From the NCBI GenBank assembly GCA_027459705.1, contig DAIDHM010000113.1, positions 1 to 39,950 of the forward strand: a stretch of 39,950 bases of DNA. Reading direction: 5' to 3'. The notes below the pieces were generated by a model. The model ran no database searches, had not been told where the DNA came from, and saw only the letters and a program-made list of their open reading frames with translations. The position numbers were made by a program, and so were the translations under genes. This document shows positions 25,407 to 34,429 of this stretch, piece by piece. The stretch comes from Ktedonobacteria bacterium (GTDB lineage Bacteria > Chloroflexota > Ktedonobacteria > Ktedonobacterales > JACDGC01). Within the stretch, counting starts at the first letter, position 1. Every line of letters starts with the position of its first letter.

Positions 25407-26573
25407 CTAGTCCGTCCCCGTCACCAGGCCACTGCTGGCATCTTGTCGTTGGCGTGCTCGGAATCCAGTGTAGAATCCTTTGAACAGGAGGCGAAGTTGG
25501 TTGGGAGAGATCTGTTTCCCCTCTTCAAAATACTCAATGGCGACCATACCGATCGCCCAGGTGCCTGCCGCCGCGATTGCCCCGGAGACCAGGTCGCCAC
25601 CCAGCGGCACCGCCTTGGCAAGCTCACCAGCGATATAGCGGAGCGCGAGACCGCCCGCGACGGTCGCGAAGAGTTCACGGAGATACTGTGAACCAACGGG
25701 CTCGCCATAGAGCGCGGCAATCCGTAAGACCATACGCATCTGGTTACCGATCAGGATGGGGATGTCCACCATCGGAATGGGTTCCAGACCCGCCGCCAAA
25801 CCCACCAGCGCGGCGTTTCGCACGATGCGTTCCGCGGCAACACGCCGAAAAGTGGGCAGATCGTGTCCAATAGCCAGAGCGGCTTCGGGACTGATTTCGA
25901 TCAGTGTGGGGATCAGATCCTCGGTGATATTCGTGCCATCGCGCGCCGAGATTGGGATCGCTTCGCTGACTCCCAGTTGGGCGGCATAGCGGGCTGCCAG
26001 CCCTTCTCCATCGCCGCCAACCGCATCAATTTTGTTGACCGCAACGATGATGGGGCGCTGCACCGCCACGATGCGATCATAGAGCGCGCGATCGGCCTGG
26101 TTGAGGGGCCGTGTGCCATCAAGGAGCAGGACGATTACGGCAGCATCGCGCGCGGCGGCTTCCTGGGTCTCTGGCAGGTGGCCGGGAGTATCGATCATCG
26201 TGAATGGGCCAAATGTACCAGCAATCAGCGAACGCGTCGTGCCTGGTTCCGAGGAGACTGCCGACTGATATCGCCCGCGCAAACGATTGAAGAGCGTCGA
26301 TTTGCCTGCGTTGGGGAGGCCCACGATGACGACCCGCTGCCGCAACTCCTGGCGAATCTCGCTCTCGGCGGCATTCCAGTTGACCGCGTCAGCGAATGTG
26401 CGAATAGCGGCGAGGGTGGCCGGAATCTTCATCAGATTGCCAAGTGTCAGCAATTGCCTGATCTGGTTGCCTTCACTTTTGCCAGCATGTTTCGCCGATG
26501 TCCCAGTGCGTTTCGTCAGTGCCGCATGGTCTTCATGCGGCGCGCCGCCTGACGGCGGATGTGCTTGCGCCAT
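25407..26573 (-). CDS. Era-like GTPase with DUF697-type membrane domain
   Basis: This is a P-loop GTPase: G1 GLPNAGKS (85-92), a T in PGTTRS as G2 (about 110-114), G3 DTPG (128-131), G4 NKID (180-183) and G5 SAR (209-211). The C-terminal part, from about residue 235, is Gly/Ala-rich and amphipathic (VGLAAGLEPIPMVDIPILIGNQMRMV, then later LGGDLVSGAIAAAGTWAIG). It resembles the DUF697 domain, which is usually attached to Era-like GTPases and associates with the membrane. The first 70 residues are poorly conserved. I chose the ATG at 26573 (388 residues); a longer frame upstream to 26711 is open but unsupported. Its cellular role is not known. Confidence 0.85.
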   Translation of the reverse strand: MAQAHPPSGGAPHEDHAALTKRTGTSAKHAGKSEGNQIRQLLTLGNLMKIPATLAAIRTFADAVNWNAAESEIRQELRQRVVIVGLPNAGKSTLFNRLRGRYQSAVSSEPGTTRSLIAGTFGPFTMIDTPGHLPETQEAAARDAAVIVLLLDGTRPLNQADRALYDRIVAVQRPIIVAVNKIDAVGGDGEGLAARYAAQLGVSEAIPISARDGTNITEDLIPTLIEISPEAALAIGHDLPTFRRVAAERIVRNAALVGLAAGLEPIPMVDIPILIGNQMRMVLRIAALYGEPVGSQYLRELFATVAGGLALRYIAGELAKAVPLGGDLVSGAIAAAGTWAIGMVAIEYFEEGKQISPNQLRLLFKGFYTGFRARQRQDASSGLVTGTD

Positions 26574-26871
26574 AATGCCCTTACCCCCACCCACGACCGC
26601 GGCTCCACGTTGGAAGCGTCTTCGCAATCGATTGATCTCATCGTACCATATGTCACTCCGACCGGCTAAAGCCTTATGACTAACATTTCTCTGGCCTAAA
26701 TGAGAATCCAACGCCTATTGGCTATAATATCGCGCGAAGAAAGTCCTCCAGTTCAGCTTCCCGTGCGTTCTTTATTGTAGAGGGAAGTATAATTTCTCCG
26801 ATCGGGTTCTTCCGAACCGCATCAGGCAATCAATATAAGCAGCACATGCGGTTCATTTCGAGGTATTGTTG
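26574..26871. promoter_or_regulatory. Divergent intergenic region with an inverted repeat
   Basis: The gap separates the GTPase from the dimethylformamidase-like gene. A perfect 9-base inverted repeat, GAACCGCAT (26814-26822) and ATGCGGTTC (26846-26854), lies just before the latter and could be an operator or a leader hairpin. TATAAT at 26788-26793 is a possible -10 box without a clear -35. GAGG at 26860-26863 serves the ATG at 26872. Confidence 0.4.
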
Positions 26872-28797
26872 ATGCGCGATGGTCAGTGGCTCTCCTGGAT
26901 GCGGCGGCACCGCACCATCTCTCTCCCGTTGCTGGGGGGTATGGCGGCGATTATTGTGCTTGTCACGACCCTGGCCGTGGTCGTCCCCAAGTTGCGCACC
27001 CTCTTTGGGGCAGATCGCCCATTACAGACGACACAGCCCAAACCAATTGTCCCTGCCACCCCTTTGACCATACTCCAGGAGAACGCCTTGCCCGGGACAA
27101 CCGCGTGGATGCTCGACAAGGGCGCGGATACACTTTTTATCCAGGGTTACGCGGGCTCCGCGGCGATCACCGCGGGCGAGAGCGTGGCAATTTATGTCAG
27201 TTCCGCTCAAGCAGCGACCTATACCCTGGATGTCTACCGGCTGGGATGGTACGGTGGCCTCGGCGGCCATCTTTACTATAGCCAGAAAGGTCTGCACAGT
27301 CTGGCGCAGGGTGTCTGGGATATTACGCATGGCTTGACAGGTTGCACCACCTGCATCATTGATCCTAAGACCAAGTTACTGGACGCGAACTGGCAGTTAT
27401 CCCTGATGTTGACGACCGGCCCGACGTGGACCAGTGGCGTCTATCTCATCAAACTGACGTCGACAGGTCCAACTGGCCTGGCGGAATCTTACATTCCGCT
27501 TGTCGTCCGTGCGGAACTCCCTCAATCACCGATCCTGGCCGAGGTGCCAGTGATGACATATCAAGCCTATAATTATTGGGGTGGGTACAGTCTCTATCAG
27601 AAAGCGGGCAAGGCTGCCCTGGGTGGCGAAGAGACCGGCAATCGCGCGGTCAAAGTCTCCTTCAATCGCCCGTACGAGCGGGATGCGGGCGCCGGTGATC
27701 TGTTGAACTGGGATATCCATACGATCCGCTGGTTGGAACGCAATGGATTTCAGGTCGACTATGAGACAGGGCTGGATTTCGCGGCGCATCCCGAAGCGTT
27801 GTTGCAATATCATGTCTTGATCGCTTTGGGGCATGATGAATATTGGACGAAATCCATGCGCGACGGCGCGGAGAACGCGCGTGACCAGGGAGTCAACCTG
27901 GCATTCTTCGGTGCCAATGACGCCTACTGGCAGGCACGCCTGGAACCAGATTCCGCTGGGAATGCCGCGCGGACGCTGGTGTGTTATAAAGTGGCGACTG
28001 GCGCGACCACCGCCGATATGAAGCTGACGGATGATCCATACTATCCGGCTGATCCAGCGGAATTAACCGCGCAGTGGCGCGATCCGGTGATCAATCGACC
28101 AGAGAATGAGTTATTAGGCCTGATGTATTCCAGCTATTTTCTGGCCGCCGAGAATGGCAAGTTGAACCGACCAGATTGGGTGGTCAAGACTGGTCCGGCC
28201 GACCCCATGCTGGTAGGAACAGGTTTGACACCCGGTGCACATATCAAGGGTGGTCTGCTGGGTTATGAATATGACAGCGTCGCCAACAACAAGCATGGAC
28301 CCGCGGATCTGCACGTGCTAGCGCTCTCCCCCGTCCAGGATGTCTATAAAGATGTGCAGATGGCGGCGACCGCCTATTACCGCGCCACCTCCGGTGCACT
28401 GATTTTCGACGCTGGGTCGATCTGGTGGAGCTATGGCCTGGACGAGTTGTATGTCCCAGGCCAGTCACAACCCAATCTGTTGCGCGGCAACAAACAGATC
28501 ATGGCGCTGAGCAAAAATATCTTGCTGGCGATGCTCCCCGCCAATTTGCAACCAGTCAGCACACCGCCACCTAACGGAACGGGAACGGCTGTAGCCACCA
28601 TCGGACCAATCCAGAGCGCGACCCAGACGCCGGGAGCACATGGAAACGTCACCGCCACGCCAGGAGCGAGCGGCAACCCGATCGCCACGCCGGGGGCACG
28701 CAGCAATCCCACTGCCACGCCAGGGCCTTTGAGCAACCCCACCGCAACGCCAGGTGCACAGGACAACCCGACCACCACGCCCGGGTCGAACAATTAG
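26872..28797 (+). CDS. Secreted N,N-dimethylformamidase large-subunit-like protein with repeat tail
   Basis: A membrane anchor or signal segment lies at about residues 15-36. A long extracellular region resembling the C-terminal part of the dimethylformamidase large subunit follows: TYQAYNYWGGYSLY, FNRPY, LNWDIHTIRWLERNGFQVDY, LIALGHDEYWTKSMRDG, NLAFFGANDAYWQ and DAGSIWWSYGLDE. The family has a glutamine-amidotransferase-like fold, but the exact activity of these secreted members is not established. The C terminus is six copies of a ten-residue Thr/Pro/Gly-rich repeat beginning TPG. The start ATG at 26872 has GAGG eight bases upstream; two TTG codons precede it. It is a single gene followed by a strong hairpin. 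Confidence 0.85.
   Translation: MRDGQWLSWMRRHRTISLPLLGGMAAIIVLVTTLAVVVPKLRTLFGADRPLQTTQPKPIVPATPLTILQENALPGTTAWMLDKGADTLFIQGYAGSAAITAGESVAIYVSSAQAATYTLDVYRLGWYGGLGGHLYYSQKGLHSLAQGVWDITHGLTGCTTCIIDPKTKLLDANWQLSLMLTTGPTWTSGVYLIKLTSTGPTGLAESYIPLVVRAELPQSPILAEVPVMTYQAYNYWGGYSLYQKAGKAALGGEETGNRAVKVSFNRPYERDAGAGDLLNWDIHTIRWLERNGFQVDYETGLDFAAHPEALLQYHVLIALGHDEYWTKSMRDGAENARDQGVNLAFFGANDAYWQARLEPDSAGNAARTLVCYKVATGATTADMKLTDDPYYPADPAELTAQWRDPVINRPENELLGLMYSSYFLAAENGKLNRPDWVVKTGPADPMLVGTGLTPGAHIKGGLLGYEYDSVANNKHGPADLHVLALSPVQDVYKDVQMAATAYYRATSGALIFDAGSIWWSYGLDELYVPGQSQPNLLRGNKQIMALSKNILLAMLPANLQPVSTPPPNGTGTAVATIGPIQSATQTPGAHGNVTATPGASGNPIATPGARSNPTATPGPLSNPTATPGAQDNPTTTPGSNN
28627..28794 (+). repeat. 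30-base tandem repeat encoding TPG decapeptides
   Basis: Five full 30-base units start at 28627, 28657, 28687, 28717 and 28747, with a partial sixth at 28777. Each begins ACGCC and encodes TPG followed by variable residues, then N-P-T-A in most units. The flexible tail is probably exposed outside the cell. Such units can gain or lose copies by slippage. Confidence 0.85.
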
Positions 28798-28828
28798 AAT
28801 GGTAACAATTAGGGTAATAATCAGATTG

Positions 28829-28860
28829 CAATCCGCTATAGCTTCAGCCATAGCGGATTG
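28829..28860. terminator. Bidirectional terminator hairpin
   Basis: Perfect 11-base arms, CAATCCGCTAT and ATAGCGGATTG, enclose a ten-base centre, 31 bases after the dimethylformamidase-like stop and 34 bases from the tgt stop on the other strand. The placement between convergent genes supports termination in both directions. Confidence 0.65.
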
Positions 28861-28894
28861 TCAAAACCTCATCGAGATAAACCAACGGCTCGCT

Positions 28895-30154
28895 CTACTC
28901 AGATCTTTCGCCGGGTGTGCGGTCGGGGTGCGCGCCGTGCCGGATGATCCATTTCTGGCGCTGCTCTTCGCGCTTCTCAGCTGAAGCCGGGCGGTAGCGT
29001 GCCAGAAATGTATCGTGGAAGGTTCCGAAATCGCCCGCGAGAATGGCAACGCGCATCCGGTCTGCCAACCGGACCATATAGCGGAGATTGTGGATCGTCC
29101 CCAGACGGTAATACAGCAATTCCTGAGCACGCGCCAGGTGGTGCAGATAGCCCGCGCTGAAATGCTGGCAGGTCCAGCAGTCGCAATCATCAGACAAAGG
29201 GCCTTGTTGCTCACGGAACCGCGCGGTCCGGATGTTGACGCGGCCATCGTCGGTGAAGAGGCCGCCGTTGCGCGCCACGCGTGTGGGCAGCACGCAATCA
29301 AAGAGGTCAATTCCGCGCGCGACCCCTGCCAACAGATCCTCCGGCGAACCAACGCCCAGCAGGTGGCGCGGTTTGCCATCTGGCAGCTCTGGGATCGCGG
29401 CCTCAAGCATCGACCACATCAGATCTTTGGACTCACCAACCGAGAGCCCGCCAATACTGAAGCCGTCGAACGGCAGCGCGCCGATGGTCGCAGCGCTCCA
29501 CGCGCGCAATTCTGCCGACATTCCCCCCTGGGGAATACCAAAGAGACCCTGCTCGGTCGGGCGCACGCGTGCCGCCAGCGCCCGCTCTGCCCAGCGATGT
29601 GTTCGCTCGGTCGCGGCGCGCATCGTCGCCAGATCGCACGGGTAGGGCGGGCACTCGTCCAATGGCAAGATAATATCCGCCCCCAACTGCGCCTCGATGC
29701 GCATGACCCGCTCAGGATCTAACTGGATCCGCGCGCCATCCAGATGGGAGTGAAAGGTGACACCGTCATCATTCAGCGCGCGCAAGTGCCCCAGGCTGAA
29801 GACCTGGAAGCCGCCAGAATCCGTCAGGATCGGCCCGTCCCAGCCCATAAAGCTGTGCAAGCCGCCGAAGCGCTCCACCAGTTCTGGTCCGGGTCGCAGC
29901 AGCAAGTGGTAGGTATTGCTCAGGATGATGCGCGCTCCCAACAACTGCAGATCTTCGGGCGTGAGCGCCTTGACGCTGGCCTGCGTCCCGACGGGCATGA
30001 ACATCGGCGTCGGCACTGTGCCGTGCGGCGTCGTCATGACCCCCGCGCGGGCCAGTGATTGTGGATCGCGCGCGACGATGGTGAAGCCGATCGGCCCTTT
30101 CGGTCGCATGGTCGAATCCGTTGGATAGGTGTCGGGTGACGTGAGATCAGTCAT
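28895..30154 (-). CDS. tgt: Queuine tRNA-ribosyltransferase
   Basis: The enzyme exchanges guanine at position 34 of GUN tRNAs for preQ1 (bacterial route). The catalytic Asp in DSGGFQVFSLG and the nucleophile Asp in GIDLFDCVLPTRVARNG are both present. NTYHL, GIPQGG, and the zinc site DCDCWTCQHF plus a later His (YLHHL) match the family. The product is about 419 residues from the ATG at 30154. A second ATG at 30109 would still include the whole barrel, and neither has a clear ribosome site. No queA or tatA/yajC neighbour is visible. It converges on the preceding gene and has an isolated promoter region of about 80 bases. Confidence 0.95.
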   Translation of the reverse strand: MTDLTSPDTYPTDSTMRPKGPIGFTIVARDPQSLARAGVMTTPHGTVPTPMFMPVGTQASVKALTPEDLQLLGARIILSNTYHLLLRPGPELVERFGGLHSFMGWDGPILTDSGGFQVFSLGHLRALNDDGVTFHSHLDGARIQLDPERVMRIEAQLGADIILPLDECPPYPCDLATMRAATERTHRWAERALAARVRPTEQGLFGIPQGGMSAELRAWSAATIGALPFDGFSIGGLSVGESKDLMWSMLEAAIPELPDGKPRHLLGVGSPEDLLAGVARGIDLFDCVLPTRVARNGGLFTDDGRVNIRTARFREQQGPLSDDCDCWTCQHFSAGYLHHLARAQELLYYRLGTIHNLRYMVRLADRMRVAILAGDFGTFHDTFLARYRPASAEKREEQRQKWIIRHGAHPDRTPGERSE

Positions 30155-30235
30155 GGACTGAGTGTACGATCCTGGCAGCGCGGATCTCAAGGTGATATAT
30201 GTGAGAATTTGACCATGGGATATGTGGGGATTGCA

Positions 30236-31624
30236 TTACCGCCGCGACAGCCGCTGGCGTATGGCCTGCACCGCCGCCAACGAGAGGCCAGGACTCTGCC
30301 CCAACAGCCCACGGATCATGGCGAAGAAGCCGCTATCCATGCTGATGATTGGGGTCTCGAAAAGCGTTCGGCGCAGGATGGCATTGCCCGAAGGTGTCGC
30401 GAACAGCCCATAAAACGCGCGGACCTCGCTGGGAGTCGTCAACCGATCCAGCGCGACACGCAACCAATCTTCGACGCGCAGATATGGCCCCAATCCACCC
30501 GTCCGGGGCAGATCGCGCAGGTAGCCCTGGATCGCGCCGGGGGTATGGTGGAGTAGCGCGTTGGCGACGGCGTGCGCCGCCAGTGGACCACAGAGCAGAG
30601 CGGGGTAGATGCCCCCGCCAGTGGCCGCACCGCAGAGTCCGGCGGCATCGCCCAGCAACAAGGCATGCGCCGCGCTGTCATCGCGATACGGTTGGCGCAC
30701 TGCTCCGCCAACCGGAATGATCCCCCCTTTGCGTTCCACAATGCGCATCTGATCCATCGGCGTATAGGCCGCGAACGCGTCGGTGGCTTGTCGCAGGGCG
30801 TCGTTGGGTTTGAACGATCGCTGGTGCCCGGCGACACCCAGCGCGGCCAGCTCGCCATGCGGAGCTAACCAGAGACAATAGCCCGGCGCCAGGACCGGAT
30901 CCATGATCAACTCGAAGGTCTCACGATCGACGGGCACCCCGGCGACGATCCACTCCGCTCCCGCCAGGAAGCGTCCTGATTTGCCGGCATGCGCGGAACC
31001 AGCCCACACACCGAGTTGTGTCTGACGGGCGACCTGTGACTGCGCGCCATCGGCGCCAATGAGCAATGCCGCGGTGACAGTCTGTTCCGCCACCGCGCTG
31101 GTTTGCTCAGCCTCAGACGGTACGTGCACCGGCACCGGGCCACCCGGCGGGCCATCCGACGGGCTACCTGGCGGCGGGTCGGTACGATGCAGATAGGCGA
31201 TCTGCATCATGCCTGTGGAGTCGCGCTTTGCCGAGCGGAAAGTTGCCCCACAGCGGATCTCGGCGCCATGCGCCCGCGCGCTCTCGGCCATCCAGCGCAA
31301 CATCCCCGTCACATCCGCCATGAAGAATCGTGGGCCGCCGCCCTCCACCGTGATCGCATCGGGGATACCCGGAGCATGAATGCGGATACGTCGGACCGCA
31401 TTCAAAAGAAAGCGTTGTGGGACATCCATCAGGCTCAGCACATCACTGAAGAGCACCCCGGTGGTGCGTACGACGCCGCCCACCTCGGAGTCACGCTCCA
31501 GGACCAGGACGCGCAGTCCATGGGTCGCGGCAGCGCTCGCAAAGCTGAGGCCAGCAAAGCTGGCCCCCACCACCACGACATCAAATTGTACATCGAGTCT
31601 CTCGCCCATGGACTGAGCCACCAT
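30236..31624 (-). CDS. FAD-dependent oxidoreductase, geranylgeranyl reductase type
   Basis: Family members hydrogenate isoprenoid chains or perform related FAD chemistry. The FAD-binding motif VVVVGASFAG is at about 16-25 and ends with VLERD near 44. The second motif, LIGADGAQSQVARQ, lies at about 188-201, and the third, LLLGDAAGLCGAATGGGIYPAL, at about 325-350. A Pro/Gly-rich insertion (149-171) is absent from most relatives, and part of it recurs in the MFS transporter at 35162. The start is uncertain: ATG 31624 or ATG 31609, both with weak ribosome sites. It is 119 bases downstream of the catabolic operon and may be separately expressed. The substrate is unknown. Confidence 0.85.
   Translation of the reverse strand: MVAQSMGERLDVQFDVVVVGASFAGLSFASAAATHGLRVLVLERDSEVGGVVRTTGVLFSDVLSLMDVPQRFLLNAVRRIRIHAPGIPDAITVEGGGPRFFMADVTGMLRWMAESARAHGAEIRCGATFRSAKRDSTGMMQIAYLHRTDPPPGSPSDGPPGGPVPVHVPSEAEQTSAVAEQTVTAALLIGADGAQSQVARQTQLGVWAGSAHAGKSGRFLAGAEWIVAGVPVDRETFELIMDPVLAPGYCLWLAPHGELAALGVAGHQRSFKPNDALRQATDAFAAYTPMDQMRIVERKGGIIPVGGAVRQPYRDDSAAHALLLGDAAGLCGAATGGGIYPALLCGPLAAHAVANALLHHTPGAIQGYLRDLPRTGGLGPYLRVEDWLRVALDRLTTPSEVRAFYGLFATPSGNAILRRTLFETPIISMDSGFFAMIRGLLGQSPGLSLAAVQAIRQRLSRR
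31124..31147 (-). repeat. Coding repeat element in the flavoprotein gene
   Basis: On the minus strand this encodes PGGPVPVHV. The bases GGCACCGGCACCGGGCCACCC resemble 35831-35854 in the MFS gene, in the same reading frame, and 38771-38790 in a gap. This suggests a small mobile or expanding element. Confidence 0.45.
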
Positions 31625-31743
31625 CGTTCACACTTTAGCGGACTGGCGCCGGACTATCCAGCATACGGCAGGCAGCGCAGGTATCGCCGTCCATATGATA
31701 CCATACGCGACCGCCGGAGCGGATGCCCTGCGCCGTGGTGATC

Positions 31744-33519
31744 TCAGCCACGCGGAATTATCGGCAGCAACACAAAGGCATCGTGCTCGCCACCGCCGAA
31801 CAGCGTATGGTCACCACCATAGATCTCGACCGGACGATCTTGCGGCGAAGTGTGGATGAACGGGCCAGACCCACGGAACTCATTCACCATTGTGGCCAGG
31901 CCCAACCCATGCACATCGCGTTCAAAATCCTGGCCTGAAATCGTCACCGCGATACGGTAGCCTGCTGGCAAGACCACACAAGTTGGCCAGACCTCAACCT
32001 CCAGGGGATAGGGCATATCGCGTAGCAACCGCTGTATTTCATCGTGGGTATGGTATGGCCGATAAGGGGTCGACAGGGCGGGATCCAGCTTGCGCTGCGA
32101 AGCGCGCAACCAGCCTTGCCCCAGCGGTGTATGGGGATCCAGCGCGCCATGAAAATCGATCTCGTTGCCATCCGGATCGAAGGCCCGCAGTGTCACGAAG
32201 ACATCGCCATCACAGGTGGATGAAGCGAAGACGAGCCGCGCCGCGACCGGACCGGTGATCTCCGTCTCATACGCTAATGGCGCCGAGGTAAAGGTGACCC
32301 CCGCGCTCAGCGCGGCATAGCGTGTCTGGCTGGCAGTCGCCACGGGCTCCCAACTCAATTGTGAATCCGCCGGATTCAGATAGAGCTTGGTCCAGCGCGT
32401 CCGCGCTAATGGCCACTCGTGTTCCATGCGCTGCTCGAAATGTTCGCCGGGATATCGTATTTGTAGCTGGACGGGGGGCTGTTCATCCCAGCCATTGGAC
32501 GCACCTTTGAGGAAGTGATCGAAGAATCGCAACTGCAAGGAGCGGCCATAATCCGTATAAAAATGCGTCCAATGCTCCAAACCATGCACTTCCAACCACT
32601 TCTGGTGCGAAGCAGCCCGCACAAAACCCTCGAAATTACCGCGTGGATGCAATCCCTGACCACCCCAATTGGCCGCCGAGAGGATGGGTACGGTCACTCG
32701 TGACCAATCTGGCGACCGGTTCTGGTAAAACGCATCATCCAGCGGATGGGCGAGCGCGTGCGCTTCCATATCGGTTCGATTGTGGGCCAGTTCCTCGTCA
32801 CTCAGCGTTTCTGGTCCTGAGACGAGCAGTCCGCTATTGGGATCGCGCGCGCCGCGTTCACCTAACCCATGCTGCACTGTGCGTACTTGCATGCGGAACC
32901 AATTCGCCCAAAAATCGCTGAGGATGCCGCCATGTCGCGACATATCGCGATAAAAATCCGCCGCGCCTTCCCAGGGGCAGATAGCGGCCAGGTGGGGTGG
33001 CTGGAGCGCTGCCACATGCCATTGATTGATCGCGTAATACGAAATACCATTCAGGCCCACCTTGCCATTGCTCCAGGGCTGGACCCCCGCCCATTCTATG
33101 CAGGCATAGAGATCTCTGGTTTCCCTCGGCGAGAAAACATCGATAAACCCCGGCGACCGGCCAGTGCCACGTGAATCGACGCGCACACAGGCATAGCCCG
33201 CTGGCACCCATTTCTCAGGATCGACCACTTCCCAATTCTGATACTTGTTGGAAGAACCGGCGACGACATCGGGGTGCTCGCGCGCCATGATCTCCCACTG
33301 ATCCGCGTAACCAACCTGGAACGGCAGGCCTTTGCCATAGGGGCCATACGTTAATATGACCGGAAAGACGTCCGCTCCTGAGGCTGAATGGGAACCGTCC
33401 GTGACGGGGCGGTAAATATCCGCTCTGAGGATGATGCCATCATCCATCGCGATCGGCACATCCCAATCGATGTGCATGCCATCCATCACCACACTGTGTT
33501 CTCGTCGTTCTTCACTCAT
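31744..33519 (-). CDS. CocE/NonD family hydrolase (X-Pro dipeptidyl-peptidase-like)
   Basis: An alpha/beta-hydrolase of the S15-like type is followed by a C-terminal jelly-roll domain. The block VRVDSRGTGRSPGF leads to the nucleophile Ser in GLNGISYYAI, and the likely catalytic His lies in LEVHGLEHWTHF. The position where CocE has Asp (in a GGWYD-type motif) reads SAANWGGQGLH here, so that acid may be missing or moved. The C-terminal domain includes VFVTLRAFDPDGNEIDFHGALDPHTPLGQGWLRAS. It has 591 residues and no signal peptide. Its start overlaps the MBL-fold gene stop by eight bases, and it is the last gene of the catabolic operon. Ester or amide cleavage is likely. Confidence 0.9.
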   Translation of the reverse strand: MSEERREHSVVMDGMHIDWDVPIAMDDGIILRADIYRPVTDGSHSASGADVFPVILTYGPYGKGLPFQVGYADQWEIMAREHPDVVAGSSNKYQNWEVVDPEKWVPAGYACVRVDSRGTGRSPGFIDVFSPRETRDLYACIEWAGVQPWSNGKVGLNGISYYAINQWHVAALQPPHLAAICPWEGAADFYRDMSRHGGILSDFWANWFRMQVRTVQHGLGERGARDPNSGLLVSGPETLSDEELAHNRTDMEAHALAHPLDDAFYQNRSPDWSRVTVPILSAANWGGQGLHPRGNFEGFVRAASHQKWLEVHGLEHWTHFYTDYGRSLQLRFFDHFLKGASNGWDEQPPVQLQIRYPGEHFEQRMEHEWPLARTRWTKLYLNPADSQLSWEPVATASQTRYAALSAGVTFTSAPLAYETEITGPVAARLVFASSTCDGDVFVTLRAFDPDGNEIDFHGALDPHTPLGQGWLRASQRKLDPALSTPYRPYHTHDEIQRLLRDMPYPLEVEVWPTCVVLPAGYRIAVTISGQDFERDVHGLGLATMVNEFRGSGPFIHTSPQDRPVEIYGGDHTLFGGGEHDAFVLLPIIPRG

Positions 33520-34429
33520 AGGATGGGAATGTACCTTTCTCCCTCAAACTGCGCCGGTGCGCCTGTATCGTGATGCGTGTCACCGGATTCACAGGAGCGC
33601 GGGTCCAGCCCGCGGTATCGAGAATCTGGCGAATGCGGTCGTCATCAATTGGCGTGGTAAGGTCGGGCCACGCGACGGCGGCCACCGCTGCGTCCAGGCG
33701 ATCCATCCACGCGAGGGTCGCGTCCAGCGCCGCCACGTCGGTCCGCGACGCCCCGGGCGCGTGACTGGAGAGCAACTGGGTATCCGGGCCGATGAGCGAA
33801 CGCAGCGTAGCCATGCTCACCCGCACCGCCGCCGGATCATCATAGAAAGGCGCGCCAACGACCTGAATGATGACATCGCCACTGATAATGACATTATCCG
33901 GCATGACCACGAGGCTGAGCGAACCAACGCTATGCCCGGGAGTGTGGACGACGGTCAGCTGGCAATCGCCCAGATCCACGACCTCCCCATCATCCAATGG
34001 GCGTTGCACCGGAACGGATCCACCCATCAATTGATCGAAATGCGGCAAGGGCCGTTCACGCGCCTGCAGGTCCGCATCCTCAATCCAACGGCATGCCAGG
34101 CGATGCGCCGCGACCGGCCAACCGTAGGTTTGGGTCAATTCCCGGGCCGCGCCGACATGGTCGGCATGCTCATGCGTGGCAAGGAAGAGATCGATCTCTG
34201 CCGGATCGACCCCCACGTCGCGCGCACCCGCCACGATCTGCGGCGCGTTCATGCGCGTTCCGCAATCAACCAGAACGGTGCCGCTGGGACTGGACCCGCG
34301 GATGAGGTAAGCATGGACAAGGCGCTCAGGCGTGGGCACGCCGAAATAGAGCGGAATCGCCCAGACGTGTGCGCTGACCTGGACCACGGCCGGGTGGTCG
34401 GGCCCTCGGCCCATAGCATCAGCACTCAT
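33512..34429 (-). CDS. MBL-fold metallo-hydrolase
   Basis: A metallo-beta-lactamase fold with a complete metal site: THEHADH (85-91), H166 in HTPGHSVG and D185 in ISGDV, and a later His in LSSHAPGAS. The product is 305 residues with a C-terminal helical extension (about 220-290) that may shape the substrate pocket. It lacks a signal peptide. Its start codon shares ATGA with the stop of the SDR gene, and its stop overlaps the start of the CocE-like gene, so translation is coupled. Hydrolysis of a lactone or thioester intermediate is possible, but the substrate is unknown. Confidence 0.92.
   Translation of the reverse strand: MSADAMGRGPDHPAVVQVSAHVWAIPLYFGVPTPERLVHAYLIRGSSPSGTVLVDCGTRMNAPQIVAGARDVGVDPAEIDLFLATHEHADHVGAARELTQTYGWPVAAHRLACRWIEDADLQARERPLPHFDQLMGGSVPVQRPLDDGEVVDLGDCQLTVVHTPGHSVGSLSLVVMPDNVIISGDVIIQVVGAPFYDDPAAVRVSMATLRSLIGPDTQLLSSHAPGASRTDVAALDATLAWMDRLDAAVAAVAWPDLTTPIDDDRIRQILDTAGWTRAPVNPVTRITIQAHRRSLREKGTFPSYE

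Noticed and set aside
26574-26711. N-terminal extension of the GTPase to 26711
   Set aside because: The extra residues are basic and unconserved by eye, and the downstream ATG has a purine-rich leader. The evidence for the longer form is weak.
28627-28794. Regular 30-base repeats considered as a CRISPR array
   Set aside because: The units are contiguous, stay in frame and encode a decapeptide. There are no unique spacers of CRISPR type and no cas genes.
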